Part shown: one piece after another, positions 1 to 7,853 of the stretch
Numbering within the stretch: the stretch's first letter is position 1
Layout of the letters: each line of letters starts with the position of its first letter
Source: Vibrio echinoideorum
Lineage (GTDB): Bacteria; Pseudomonadota; Gammaproteobacteria; Enterobacterales; Vibrionaceae
Length of the DNA stretch: 64,000 nucleotides
Assembly: GCF_024347455.1 (NCBI RefSeq)
Contig: NZ_AP025484.1
Coordinates: 1,922,001 to 1,986,000, forward strand
Direction: 5' to 3'
Notes under the pieces: model-generated
The model's input: only the letters and a program-made list of their open reading frames with translations
What the model was told of the DNA's origin: nothing
The model's database searches: none
Program-made: the position numbers and the translations under genes

Positions 1-671
1 AAGGCGATGTGGTCAGTATTCTCGGTTCGTCAGGGTCGGGCAAATCGACGTTATTGCGCTGCATGAATTGGCTAGAGCAGCCAGAGCGCGGCACGATTTT
101 TATGGGTGATGAACGCATTGGGATCAACTCTGAAACGGGTAAACCTCTCAAATACAAAGAGTTAGCGAAACTCAGAGAGCGCCTTGGCATGGTATTTCAA
201 AGCTTCAACTTATGGCCGCATCTCACCGTGTTGCAAAACGTGATGGAAGCGCTGGTTCATGTTAAGAAGATAGCGAAATCTGACGCAGAGGAGATGGCTC
301 GTAAGCAACTTGATAAGGTTGGCATGTCTCACAAGCTAGAGAGTTATCCAAGTATGTTATCGGGTGGACAAAAGCAACGTGTCGCTATTGCTAGGGCGCT
401 CGCGATGGAGCCGGATGTGTTGCTGTTTGATGAGCCAACCTCCGCGCTCGACCCTGAATTGGTCGAAGAGGTGTTACTGGTAATGAAGAAGCTATCGCAA
501 GAGGGTTACACCATGGTAGTGGTGACTCATGAGATGGAATTCGCGCGTCAGGTGTCGGATCAAGTGGTGTTTCTTGAGAAGGGTATATTGATTGAAAAAT
601 CCAACCCAGAGAAGTTTTTCACTAACCCAGATTCATCAAGGGTAAGACAGTTCCTTAAGCTCGATTCATGA
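1..671 (+). CDS. Polar amino acid ABC transporter ATP-binding protein, 5' end cut by window
   Basis: This is the ATPase of a HisP/GlnQ-type importer that powers uptake of a polar amino acid at the inner membrane. The reading frame is already open at base 3 (GDVVSILG), so the true start lies before the window. The first in-frame GTG at base 9 falls inside the strand before the Walker A loop and is not a credible start. Visible motifs in order are Walker A GSSGSGKST, the Q-loop VFQSFNLWPHL, signature LSGGQKQR, Walker B LLFDEPTSALD and the switch histidine in VVTHEMEFA. The NLWPH and EMEFAR segments are typical of the polar amino acid subfamily. Only about 20-30 N-terminal residues are missing. 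Its permease and binding-protein partners must lie upstream. The substrate cannot be told from the ATPase. Confidence 0.9.
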   Translation, partial: GDVVSILGSSGSGKSTLLRCMNWLEQPERGTIFMGDERIGINSETGKPLKYKELAKLRERLGMVFQSFNLWPHLTVLQNVMEALVHVKKIAKSDAEEMARKQLDKVGMSHKLESYPSMLSGGQKQRVAIARALAMEPDVLLFDEPTSALDPELVEEVLLVMKKLSQEGYTMVVVTHEMEFARQVSDQVVFLEKGILIEKSNPEKFFTNPDSSRVRQFLKLDS

Positions 672-708
672 GCTAGATGGCTTGCACAACTTCAAGGCTC
701 GACCGTTA

Positions 709-738
709 AAAACTCCGACCTAATCAGTCGGAGTTTTT
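709..738 (+). terminator. Rho-independent terminator
   Basis: An 8-bp perfect stem (ACTCCGAC at 712-719, GTCGGAGT at 727-734) with a 7-base loop is followed by a T run and preceded by an A run. It can end both the ABC ATPase gene and the converging GntR gene. Confidence 0.85.
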
Positions 739-774
739 GTATGTGTGGGGTTCTTCTCTCAAGCAGGCACAGCA

Positions 775-1503
775 TTACCCAATGCTATCAATATGGATCA
801 CCACAGAATCGGGTCGCCAGTATTCCAGTTCGCAGTCCATTAACTCACCATCTTGTTTGTAGTTCACTCGGCAGATCTTAAGAACAGACTGGCCCTCTGC
901 CAAATTCAATGCCTTGGCGACATGGGCAGGGGCAGAAGTGGGAATCACATCAAAGCGAGAGCGTTGGGTCTCGTAGCCGTATTTTTCTCGGTAGATACCT
1001 GTCAGCGACATAGTGAGGTTTTCTGACAACACCTTTTCAAACAGTGGCGCTTTCAAGACGTTTTCAACGAACAGTACCGCTCTGCCATCAATAAATCGCA
1101 ATCGCTCAATCACGTGTATCGGGGTGATCTGTTCTATTTCTAATGCTTTGGCGTAAGCGCCAGCGGCCATCTCTGTACGGGTGCTCAGCAGTCTGGTTTC
1201 TGCGATACGGTGTTGTTCACGAATCATTTGATGAAAGTGAGAACGCGACAATGGGTTATAGCGAATTCGTTCGGGCGACACATACCAACCTCGGCGCTCT
1301 TCTCGGTATATGAGGCCTTCAGTTTCTAACGACACCAACGCATCTTTGAGTGTGATTCGTGTGGTGGAAAATAGCTCGCTGAGCTCTCTTTCGGATGGCA
1401 GCTTTTGCCCTTCGGTGAAGATGCCAGATTGAAGTTGTTCTCTGATGCTCGCCTTAATTCTGCCTAGCTGTGTCCCTGATTGCCCTGTACCCAATGTTCT
1501 CAT
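775..1503 (-). CDS. GntR/HutC-family regulator with UTRA domain
   Basis: This transcription factor has an N-terminal winged helix-turn-helix (about residues 10-75, KLPSERELSELFSTTRITLKDAL) and a C-terminal UTRA ligand-binding domain like PhnF/HutC regulators. It probably represses the divergent transport operon starting at 1715 and itself. I chose the ATG at 1503, giving 242 residues, the usual family length. A longer GTG start at 1548 adds 15 residues unlike the family and would place an operator inside the gene. A 12-bp near-palindrome, TGATCTAGTCCA, lies just before this start, and an identical copy lies just before the 1715 gene. Its reverse complement, TGGACTAGATCA, differs by two bases from TGGTCTAGACCA, the PhnF-type operator as I remember it. 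The ligand is unknown; a phosphorus compound is inferred from the neighbours. Confidence 0.88.
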   Translation of the reverse strand: MRTLGTGQSGTQLGRIKASIREQLQSGIFTEGQKLPSERELSELFSTTRITLKDALVSLETEGLIYREERRGWYVSPERIRYNPLSRSHFHQMIREQHRIAETRLLSTRTEMAAGAYAKALEIEQITPIHVIERLRFIDGRAVLFVENVLKAPLFEKVLSENLTMSLTGIYREKYGYETQRSRFDVIPTSAPAHVAKALNLAEGQSVLKICRVNYKQDGELMDCELEYWRPDSVVIHIDSIG

Positions 1504-1506
1504 TAC

Positions 1507-1518
1507 TGATCTAGTCCA
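1507..1518. promoter_or_regulatory. Candidate GntR operator, copy 1
   Basis: TGATCTAGTCCA lies within the larger identical string TTACTGATCTAGTCCA (1503-1518), immediately upstream of the preferred start of the GntR gene. The centre is CTAG with near-symmetric arms. The position suits autorepression by blocking initiation. Function is inferred. Confidence 0.7.
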
Positions 1519-1688
1519 TAAGTTCGTGTGCTCAATAAGGTAAACCACGGAGTTAACAGGAATGTGACAGTAAACAAAGGCTTACTGTCATATAAGTGAA
1601 ATATAACTGCCACACAAATGCATCCTAACTGTCAAATAACTTGCGCGAAAGCGTCACACTCCGGCGATAGCATACAAAACGAACTTAC

Positions 1689-1700
1689 TGATCTAGTCCA
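1689..1700. promoter_or_regulatory. Candidate GntR operator, copy 2
   Basis: The same TTACTGATCTAGTCCA string recurs at 1685-1700, 15 bases before the ATG at 1715 and directly before its ribosome binding site (GAGGGA, 1701-1706). The two copies are 182 bp apart and flank the divergent promoter region, as expected for one repressor controlling both directions. Confidence 0.75.
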
Positions 1701-1714
1701 GAGGGATAGAGACA

Positions 1715-2818
1715 ATGAAAACTTTGCTTAGCCGTTCAACTGTATCGCCAAGAAAACTGATGGGTTCACCTACAAAGCTAATAGGTGCGACGCTAATAAC
1801 GGCAACACTTTCAATGCCAGCGATGGCAAAGGATGCCGATCTTGAATCACTGGTAAAAGCCGCTCAAAAAGAAGGTGCGGTTTACAGTGTGGGTATGCCA
1901 GACAGTTGGGCAAACTGGAAAGGCACATGGGCAGACCTGAAAGCAAACTACGGTTTGAAGCATCAGGATACTGACATGAGCTCAGCGCAAGAGATCTCGA
2001 AATTTGAAGCAGAGAAGAAAAACGCAACCGCTGATATTGGTGATGTGGGTTTCGCATTTGCACGTGTGGCAGTGAAGAAAAACGTCACTCAGCCATACAA
2101 ACCAACCACTTGGAATGATATTCCAGACTGGGCGAAAGACAAAGATGGTCACTGGGCTCTGGCTTACACCGGTACTATCTCGTTCATCTCAAACAATAAC
2201 CTTGTTGAAGATGCGCCGAAAACTTGGAGTGATCTACTAGAAGGTGACTACAAAGTAACAGTGGGCGATGTTGGCGTAGCAGCGCAAGCAAACAACGCGA
2301 TTCTAGCGGCTGCGTTTGCTAACGGTGGTGACGAGTCAAATCTAAAGCCGGCGATTAAATTCTTTGGCGAGCTAGCGAAGCAAGGCCGTCTGTCTTACAC
2401 AGACCCAAGCATCGCGAACCTTGAAAAAGGTGAAGTGGAAGTGGCAATCATGTGGGACTTCAATGCACTGAACTACCGCGACACGATTGACCGTGAGCGT
2501 TTCACGGTGAGTATTCCACAAGATGGTTCGGTGATCTCTGGTTACACCACCATCATCAACAAATACGCGCAAAACCCGAATGCGGCGAAGTTGGCTCGTG
2601 AATATATCTTTAGCGACCAAGGCCAAATCAACCTAGCAGAAGGTTACGCACGTCCAATCCGTAGCAACATTACGCTGCCTAAATCAGTACAAGACAAGCT
2701 GATCTCAAACGATGAATACAGCAACGTTCACCCAGTGACTGACTTCTCAGCATGGGAAAAATCAGCACGTCGCCTGCCACGTCAATGGCAAGAAAGTGTA
2801 TTGATTCACCAGCAATAA
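1715..2818 (+). CDS. ABC transporter periplasmic binding protein, iron/2-aminoethylphosphonate type
   Basis: This secreted binding protein would capture the substrate of the importer encoded just downstream. It has a long signal peptide ending near residue 38 (SMPAMA before KDAD), then a type II periplasmic-binding fold of the bacterial extracellular solute-binding family that includes Fe(III), thiamine, spermidine and 2-aminoethylphosphonate binders. At 367 residues it is slightly long because of the extended N-terminus. The ribosome binding site GAGGGA precedes the ATG at 1715, with a candidate GntR operator just upstream. Lacking a typical pair of iron-binding tyrosines that I can place, and given the phosphohydrolase genes beside it, I infer an organophosphorus ligand. 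The substrate is unproven. Confidence 0.85.
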   Translation: MKTLLSRSTVSPRKLMGSPTKLIGATLITATLSMPAMAKDADLESLVKAAQKEGAVYSVGMPDSWANWKGTWADLKANYGLKHQDTDMSSAQEISKFEAEKKNATADIGDVGFAFARVAVKKNVTQPYKPTTWNDIPDWAKDKDGHWALAYTGTISFISNNNLVEDAPKTWSDLLEGDYKVTVGDVGVAAQANNAILAAAFANGGDESNLKPAIKFFGELAKQGRLSYTDPSIANLEKGEVEVAIMWDFNALNYRDTIDRERFTVSIPQDGSVISGYTTIINKYAQNPNAAKLAREYIFSDQGQINLAEGYARPIRSNITLPKSVQDKLISNDEYSNVHPVTDFSAWEKSARRLPRQWQESVLIHQQ

Positions 2819-2851
2819 TCCGTATTCAAAACAAGCAATAGAGAATAGACC

Positions 2852-3757
2852 ATGAGCAATAAGGTTATCCTTGTTGTTCTAGATGGACTGAACTATCAGG
2901 TAGCCCGTGATTGCATGGGCTACCTGAACGGTCTTCTAGAACTAAGTGATATGCAGACAAAACAGGGCGATTCGCAAAGCAACCAAGGCGATTTGCACAA
3001 TAAACAGAGCAACTTGCAAAACATGAGCACGCAAAAAAATAAGCTGCGTGCCACGCTTTATCCTGTGCAATGTGAACTGCCATCTATGTCACGCCCACTG
3101 TATGAGTGCATTTTAACGGGAGTTCGCCCTGTTGATAGTGGCATCGTTAACAATCAAATCGTGCGCTTGTCGAATCACGAGTCGATCTTTAGCTTGGCTA
3201 AATCGCAAGGCAAAGTGACGGCTGCAGCGGCCTATCACTGGGTGAGCGAGCTTTATAATCGAGCGCCATTTGATGCCGTACGCGACCGTTTCACCAACGA
3301 TGAAAGCATGAACATCCAACATGGTTGTTTCTACCATTGGGACCACTACCCAGATGAAGCCTTGTTCTTGGATGCAGAGCATCTGCGCGTCACTCATCAA
3401 CCTGATTTCTTACTGATTCACCCAATGAACATTGACGACATGGGGCACAAGTATGGGCTGGATTCTCGCCAGTACCGTAACAGTGCTCGTGGCGCGGATA
3501 TCTACCTGTCGAATTACCTTGAGAAGTGGGTAGATGATGGCTATCAGGTGATCATCACCAGTGACCACGGCATGAACAATGACTTGTCTCACGGTGGCAT
3601 TTTTCCTGAAGAACGCGAAGTACCCTTCTTTGTGATTGGCGATAAGTTCACACACCAAGAATGTTCAGTGAAACAGACCGACATCTGCGGCAGCGTGTGT
3701 CAGTTACTCAACCTTGAACACGATAAATCTTACACTCAGGAATTGTTGGCCCTATGA
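2852..3757 (+). CDS. Cytoplasmic alkaline-phosphatase-superfamily phosphodiesterase/phosphonate hydrolase
   Basis: This is a metal-dependent hydrolase of the type I phosphodiesterase/nucleotide pyrophosphatase/phosphonoacetate hydrolase group. The N-terminal VVLDGLN gives metal ligand Asp11. LPSMSRPLY supplies the likely nucleophile (Ser80 in the position of the PSxT motif). IDDMGHKYG, TSDHGM and LSHGG supply the remaining Asp and His ligands. There is no signal peptide, so it should act on an imported compound in the cytoplasm. Residues 37-57 are three 7-residue repeats (KQGDSQS, NQGDLHN, KQSNLQN) inserted before the nucleophile loop, coded by 21-bp DNA repeats at 2960-3022. It starts 33 bp after the binding-protein gene and its stop overlaps the first permease start (ATGA at 3754). 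The substrate could be a phosphonate or a phosphodiester. Confidence 0.8.
   Translation: MSNKVILVVLDGLNYQVARDCMGYLNGLLELSDMQTKQGDSQSNQGDLHNKQSNLQNMSTQKNKLRATLYPVQCELPSMSRPLYECILTGVRPVDSGIVNNQIVRLSNHESIFSLAKSQGKVTAAAAYHWVSELYNRAPFDAVRDRFTNDESMNIQHGCFYHWDHYPDEALFLDAEHLRVTHQPDFLLIHPMNIDDMGHKYGLDSRQYRNSARGADIYLSNYLEKWVDDGYQVIITSDHGMNNDLSHGGIFPEEREVPFFVIGDKFTHQECSVKQTDICGSVCQLLNLEHDKSYTQELLAL
2960..3022 (+). repeat. In-frame 21-bp repeat, three diverged copies
   Basis: Three consecutive 21-bp units code for the heptapeptides KQGDSQS, NQGDLHN and KQSNLQN inside the hydrolase gene. The copies differ at several bases but keep the pattern (K/N)Q(G/S)(D/N)xxx. The insert is hydrophilic and probably a surface loop. 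Confidence 0.75.
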
Positions 3758-4647
3758 GCAGTTCTGTAATCATGCAGAGCGATGGCGCTGCGCTTAAACC
3801 CAAAACCAAATCTTTGTTTCAACGCTTCAAGCCCGCTTTGTGGCTTGCGCCTTTCGCACTGTTTTTCTACCTGTTCCAACTGGCACCTATGGTTTGGGTG
3901 CTGATTAATAGCTTCTTCTATGACGACGAGCTCTCTCTCGAAAACTACGCCGAAGTCTTCGATTCTGCTTTCATGATGCAGGCCTTCGGCAACAGTTTGT
4001 GGCTGTCGATTTGGTCGAGCATTGTTGGCTTGGCGATTGCGACTCTGTTGGTCTCTTCACTGCGCCGTGTTGATTCTAAAATCCGCGATGCGGTGATTGC
4101 CTTCACCAACATGAGCAGTAATTTTTCTGGTGTTCCGTTGTCTTTCGCTTTCATCATCATCCTTGGCACAAACGGTGCAATCACCTTGCTGCTAAAGCAG
4201 TACGGGCTATTGGGCGATTTTGACTTGTATGGAAAGTGGGGCTTGCTGGCGATTTACATCTACTTCCAGATCCCATTGGCGGTGTTGTTGCTTTATCCAG
4301 CGTTCGATGCCTTGAGTGATGACTGGCAAGCGGCCTCGGCACTACTTGGCGCGAGAACCTGGCAATACTGGACCAAAATAGCGCTTCCTGTGTTGTCGCC
4401 TGCCCTGCTTGGCACCTTTATCATCTTGATTGCTAACGCGATTGGCGCGTATGCGAGCGTGTATGCGTTAACCTCGGGCAACTACAATGTGATTACGATT
4501 CGTATCGCGAGCTTGGTATCGGGCGACTTGTTCTTAGAGCCTAACCTAGCCGCAGCAATCTCCGTAATTCTGATGGCGATGCTGGCCTTTATTACCGTGA
4601 TTAACCAATGGCTGATCAGCAAAAGCTACGCAGGGAAGAGAAAGTAA
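3754..4647 (+). CDS. ABC transporter permease, first subunit
   Basis: This inner-membrane permease of the binding-protein-dependent family has about six transmembrane segments, the first near residues 28-50 (LAPFALFFYLFQLAPMVWV). The coupling loop near residues 195-215 reads DDWQAASLLGAR-like (ASALLGARTWQYWTKIALP), the EAA motif that docks with the ATPase. It overlaps the upstream hydrolase gene by 4 bp and the next permease by one base, so the operon is translationally coupled. It resembles PhnU-type permeases of 2-aminoethylphosphonate importers, but the substrate is inferred from context only. Confidence 0.88.
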   Translation: MSSSVIMQSDGAALKPKTKSLFQRFKPALWLAPFALFFYLFQLAPMVWVLINSFFYDDELSLENYAEVFDSAFMMQAFGNSLWLSIWSSIVGLAIATLLVSSLRRVDSKIRDAVIAFTNMSSNFSGVPLSFAFIIILGTNGAITLLLKQYGLLGDFDLYGKWGLLAIYIYFQIPLAVLLLYPAFDALSDDWQAASALLGARTWQYWTKIALPVLSPALLGTFIILIANAIGAYASVYALTSGNYNVITIRIASLVSGDLFLEPNLAAAISVILMAMLAFITVINQWLISKSYAGKRK

Positions 4648-5432
4648 TGAACACCGTCAATACTCGCTTTCACAAAACGGTTGTCTATTCGATTGTCGGC
4701 ATCATGATGATCCCGATCTTAGCGACCTTTATCTACTCGATCTCTTCTCGATGGGGCGCAACGATCCTGCCGGATGGCTTCACGTTGGATTGGTACATCA
4801 ACCTGTTGACGGATCCTCGCTTCTTGCAAGCCTTTGGTCGTTCACTGTTTATCTGCGTGGCGGCACTGTCATTGAGTGTGGTGTTGGTTCTACCTGCAAT
4901 TTTCGTGGTGTTTTACTATTTCCCGAAGCTCGACAAGGTAATGAATATCCTTATCTTACTGCCGTTCGCGGTGCCGCCTGTGGTGTCATCGGTTGGTTTA
5001 CTTCAATTGTATGCAGACAGCGAAATCTCACTGATAGGCACGCCGTGGATTTTGATTGGCACCTATTTCACCATCGCGCTGCCATTCATGTATCGCGCGA
5101 TTGCCAACAGCTTTGAAGCGATTAACTTGCATGACTTGATGGACGCAGCACACCTATTAGGTGCAAGCACCACCAAGGCATTCTTGTTGATTATTCTGCC
5201 AAACCTTAAGAAAGGCTTAATGGCGTCACTGTTCTTGTCGTTCTCGTTCCTATTGGGCGAGTTCGTGTTCGCCAACATTTTAGTAGGAACACGCTATGAG
5301 ACACTGCAAATTTACCTATACAACATGCGTCAAACCAGTGGTCACTTTACGTCAGCCCTTGTGATGACGTACTTCCTGTTTATTTTCTTACTGACTTGGT
5401 TGGCAAGTCGTTTCAGCCAGGGAACCAAATAA
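4647..5432 (+). CDS. ABC transporter permease, second subunit
   Basis: This is the second six-helix permease of the same importer, 261 residues. The ATG at 4647 overlaps the previous stop (TAATG) and has GGGAAGAGAAAG upstream. A longer frame from 4608 would overlap the previous gene by 40 bases and adds a hydrophilic stretch untypical of the family. The EAA coupling motif is visible as LMDAAHLLGASTTKAFLLIILP. The end (FLLTWLASRFSQGTK) is a final helix and short tail. It pairs with the permease at 3754 and the ATPase at 5432. Confidence 0.88.
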   Translation: MNTVNTRFHKTVVYSIVGIMMIPILATFIYSISSRWGATILPDGFTLDWYINLLTDPRFLQAFGRSLFICVAALSLSVVLVLPAIFVVFYYFPKLDKVMNILILLPFAVPPVVSSVGLLQLYADSEISLIGTPWILIGTYFTIALPFMYRAIANSFEAINLHDLMDAAHLLGASTTKAFLLIILPNLKKGLMASLFLSFSFLLGEFVFANILVGTRYETLQIYLYNMRQTSGHFTSALVMTYFLFIFLLTWLASRFSQGTK

Positions 5433-6451
5433 TGAGTTATGTAAATGCGAAAAACCTCACCAAGCGCTTTGGTGATAATACGGTGTTTGAAGACATTGAA
5501 TTTTCCATCGATAAGGGTGAGTTCATTACTCTGCTTGGCCCGAGTGGCTGCGGTAAATCAACGCTGCTGCGCAGTTTGGCGGGCTTAAATCCTGTGGATG
5601 GTGGCGAGATCTGGGTTAACGGCGAAGAGATTACTCACCAAGTCCCGCAACAACGAGGCATCGGCATGGTGTTTCAATCTTATGCGCTGTTCCCGAACAT
5701 GACGGTTGAAGGCAACATTGCGTTTGGCCTCAAGATGAAAAAGCTTGCTGCTGACGAGATTAAGCGCGAAGTCGCGAAAGTGATTGGGCTGGTGGATTTA
5801 ACGGGCAAAGAGAAGTTCTACCCGCATCAGCTATCAGGCGGTCAGCGTCAGCGTGTGGCTTTGGCAAGAGCCTTGGTGGTCAAACCGCGTATTTTGTTGT
5901 TGGATGAGCCGCTTTCAGCGTTGGATGCGAAGATCCGCAAACACCTACGCCAACAGATCCGAGATATTCAAAAAGAGATGAACCTGACCACGATCTTCGT
6001 GACCCACGATCAAGAAGAGGCGATGATCATGTCTGACCGTATCTTCTTGATGAATAAAGGCGAGATCGTGCAAGCCGGCACACCCGAAGAGATCTACACT
6101 CAACCTGCCAATGAATTCGTGGCGGGGTTCATGGGGCACTACAATCTGGTGCAAGCGAACAAAGCCAAACAACTATTCAATATTGAAACCGAATGGAAAG
6201 TGGCGATTCGTCCTGAGTCTATCTATGTGAAAGAGCAAGGCCGACAATATGGCGAACATATCTCTGCGCCGAAAACGGGCACTATTCGCAACCACCAGCT
6301 GCTGGGTAACGTGATTCGCTACCAAGTGGACGTTGATGAGTGCGAATTAACGGTCGACCTACTTAACCGTTCCTCTGAACGACTGTTGGCCAATGGCAGC
6401 CAACTTGAACTCCTGTTTAACCTTAACGAAATTCAACCCGTGAGAGCCTAA
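5432..6451 (+). CDS. ABC transporter ATPase of the phosphonate/phosphodiester-type importer
   Basis: This ATPase (339 residues from the ATG at 5432) follows the second permease with a TAATG overlap. Motifs in order are Walker A GPSGCGKST near residue 40, Q-loop VFQSYALFPNM, signature LSGGQRQR, Walker B ILLLDEPLSALD and switch VTHDQEEAM. About 100 residues after the nucleotide-binding domain form a TOBE-type domain (VAIRPESIYV) as in PotA, FbpC and PhnT ATPases. That architecture fits import of small ions or organophosphorus compounds and not sugars. The longer frame from 5396 lies inside the permease gene and is unlikely. Confidence 0.9.
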   Translation: MSYVNAKNLTKRFGDNTVFEDIEFSIDKGEFITLLGPSGCGKSTLLRSLAGLNPVDGGEIWVNGEEITHQVPQQRGIGMVFQSYALFPNMTVEGNIAFGLKMKKLAADEIKREVAKVIGLVDLTGKEKFYPHQLSGGQRQRVALARALVVKPRILLLDEPLSALDAKIRKHLRQQIRDIQKEMNLTTIFVTHDQEEAMIMSDRIFLMNKGEIVQAGTPEEIYTQPANEFVAGFMGHYNLVQANKAKQLFNIETEWKVAIRPESIYVKEQGRQYGEHISAPKTGTIRNHQLLGNVIRYQVDVDECELTVDLLNRSSERLLANGSQLELLFNLNEIQPVRA

Positions 6452-6452
6452 G

Positions 6453-7112
6453 ATGTTCAAACCTTTGTATGTATTTGATATGGATGAAACCCTGATCAAT
6501 GCTGACGCAGCGATGCTTTGGAATGAGTTCTTGGTTGAAAAGGGCATTGCCACAGCGCCTAACTTTATCGAAGAAGATAAGCGCTTAATGGGCCTGTATT
6601 CGGAAGGTAAACTGAACATGGAAGATTACCTAACATTCTCCATGCAGCCTTTAGCCGATATGCCAACAGAGCAAGTTACAGCATTGGTCGAAGAGTGTGT
6701 CGAGCACTATATTTTGCCTAGACAGTTCAAGCAGTCGAAACCCTTGATTGAGCAGCTAGATCGCGACAACATCGATATGTTGATCATCTCTGCTAGCGTG
6801 ACTTTCTTAGTAGAAGCCGTGGGTCGTAAGGTGGGTATCGAGAATGCACTCGGTATCGACTTAGTAGAAAGCCAAGGTCGTTTTACGTCTGAAATCTTAG
6901 GTGTGCCAAGTTACCGAGAAGGTAAAGTGACTCGCTTAAAAGAGTGGTTAGATAAGCAAGAAACCAATTACTCAGACATCCACTTTTATACCGATTCAAT
7001 CAATGACTTACCTTTGTGTGAACACGCTGATTTTGCCTATCTGGTGAATCCGTGTCCGCGTTTAAAAGCAATAGCCGATCAACCGAATTGGTCGATTGTC
7101 GACTGGGATTAA
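6453..7112 (+). CDS. HAD-IB family phosphatase
   Basis: This haloacid dehalogenase superfamily hydrolase of subclass IB is related to SerB and phosphocholine phosphatases. Motif I is FDMDET (nucleophile Asp9, acid Asp11), motif II is IISAS near residue 112, motif III is a lysine in EGKVTRL, and motif IV is YTDSINDLPL. The cap between motifs I and II is helical, as in subclass IB. It starts one base after the ATPase stop and closes the operon. I infer that it removes phosphate from the product of the 2852 hydrolase. A phosphonatase (PhnX type) is less likely because the cap and motifs are those of IB enzymes. Confidence 0.85.
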   Translation: MFKPLYVFDMDETLINADAAMLWNEFLVEKGIATAPNFIEEDKRLMGLYSEGKLNMEDYLTFSMQPLADMPTEQVTALVEECVEHYILPRQFKQSKPLIEQLDRDNIDMLIISASVTFLVEAVGRKVGIENALGIDLVESQGRFTSEILGVPSYREGKVTRLKEWLDKQETNYSDIHFYTDSINDLPLCEHADFAYLVNPCPRLKAIADQPNWSIVDWD

Positions 7113-7151
7113 CGCTGATCCCATCTTTGAGTTATGTTCGCTTTAGAACGA

Positions 7152-7180
7152 AAAAAGTCGCTGATGAAAGCGGCTTTTTG
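7152..7180. terminator. Bidirectional terminator
   Basis: A hairpin with arms AAAAGTCGCT and AGCGGCTTTT (one G-T pair), flanked by A and T runs, sits between the converging HAD gene and the response regulator gene. Confidence 0.8.
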
Positions 7181-7187
7181 ATTCGTA

Positions 7188-7853
7188 TTATTCTATTTCT
7201 AGTTTGTAACCTATCCCGTAAATGGATTTGATGTAGTCACATTTTTCATTTATCGAGACCATTTTTTTGCGTAAGTTTTTAATATGGCTATCGATAGTGC
7301 GATCACTGACTATTCTTCTATCGTCGTAGATTTTATCAATCAATTGATCGCGACTATAAATGCGGCCAACATTTTGATAGAGAAGGTGCAAAAGCCGAAA
7401 CTCAGCTGGCGTTAAACTTAGCTTAATACCACATAGGACGGCGGTCATACTCAATTCATCAATATCAATGGCGTTCGTTGTTGACGTGGTTTGGGGCTTG
7501 TTGGAACGGCGCAAAATATTTTTCACCCTCACGACCACTTCTCTCGGGCTGTACGGCTTACATATATAATCATCTGCACCCAATTCAAGCCCAACGAGTC
7601 GGTCAATCTCTTCGACCTTAGCTGTCGCCATAACCACAGGGATGTCACTGAACGTTCTCAGCTCTCGATAAATATCCAACCCGTCTCTGTTGGGTAGCAT
7701 TAGGTCGAGAATAATGAGTTTAGGCGATGCTTGTTTTACCCAGTCAATGACAAGGTTACCATCGATAATATGATGACTTTCAAGGCCAGAGTGCTCTAAG
7801 TACTCACACAGTACACTTGCTAATGCAGGCTCATCTTCGACGACTAAAATCAC
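7188..7853 (-). CDS. OmpR-family response regulator, BaeR-like
   Basis: The receiver domain (residues 1-115) shows the acidic pair Glu6-Asp7, phosphoacceptor Asp50 in LIILDLMLP, switch Thr77 and Lys99 in CKPYSP. The winged-helix DNA-binding domain (about 130-220) includes RTIDSHIKNLRKKM and the closing GIGYKLE. The gene follows its kinase gene with a 4-bp overlap (7850-7853), so the two are translationally coupled. The kinase G1 box resembles BaeS, which supports a BaeR-like envelope-stress role, but the target genes are unknown. The EF-hand lipoprotein gene just upstream of the kinase is an obvious candidate target. Confidence 0.88.
   Translation of the reverse strand: MILVVEDEPALASVLCEYLEHSGLESHHIIDGNLVIDWVKQASPKLIILDLMLPNRDGLDIYRELRTFSDIPVVMATAKVEEIDRLVGLELGADDYICKPYSPREVVVRVKNILRRSNKPQTTSTTNAIDIDELSMTAVLCGIKLSLTPAEFRLLHLLYQNVGRIYSRDQLIDKIYDDRRIVSDRTIDSHIKNLRKKMVSINEKCDYIKSIYGIGYKLEIE

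Noticed and set aside
1504..1548. N-terminal extension of the GntR regulator
   Set aside because: It would contain the candidate operator, lacks a good ribosome binding site and makes the protein longer than its family.
4608..4646. Upstream start for the second permease
   Set aside because: It lies wholly within the first permease gene; the ATG at 4647 overlaps the stop as TAATG with a good ribosome binding site.
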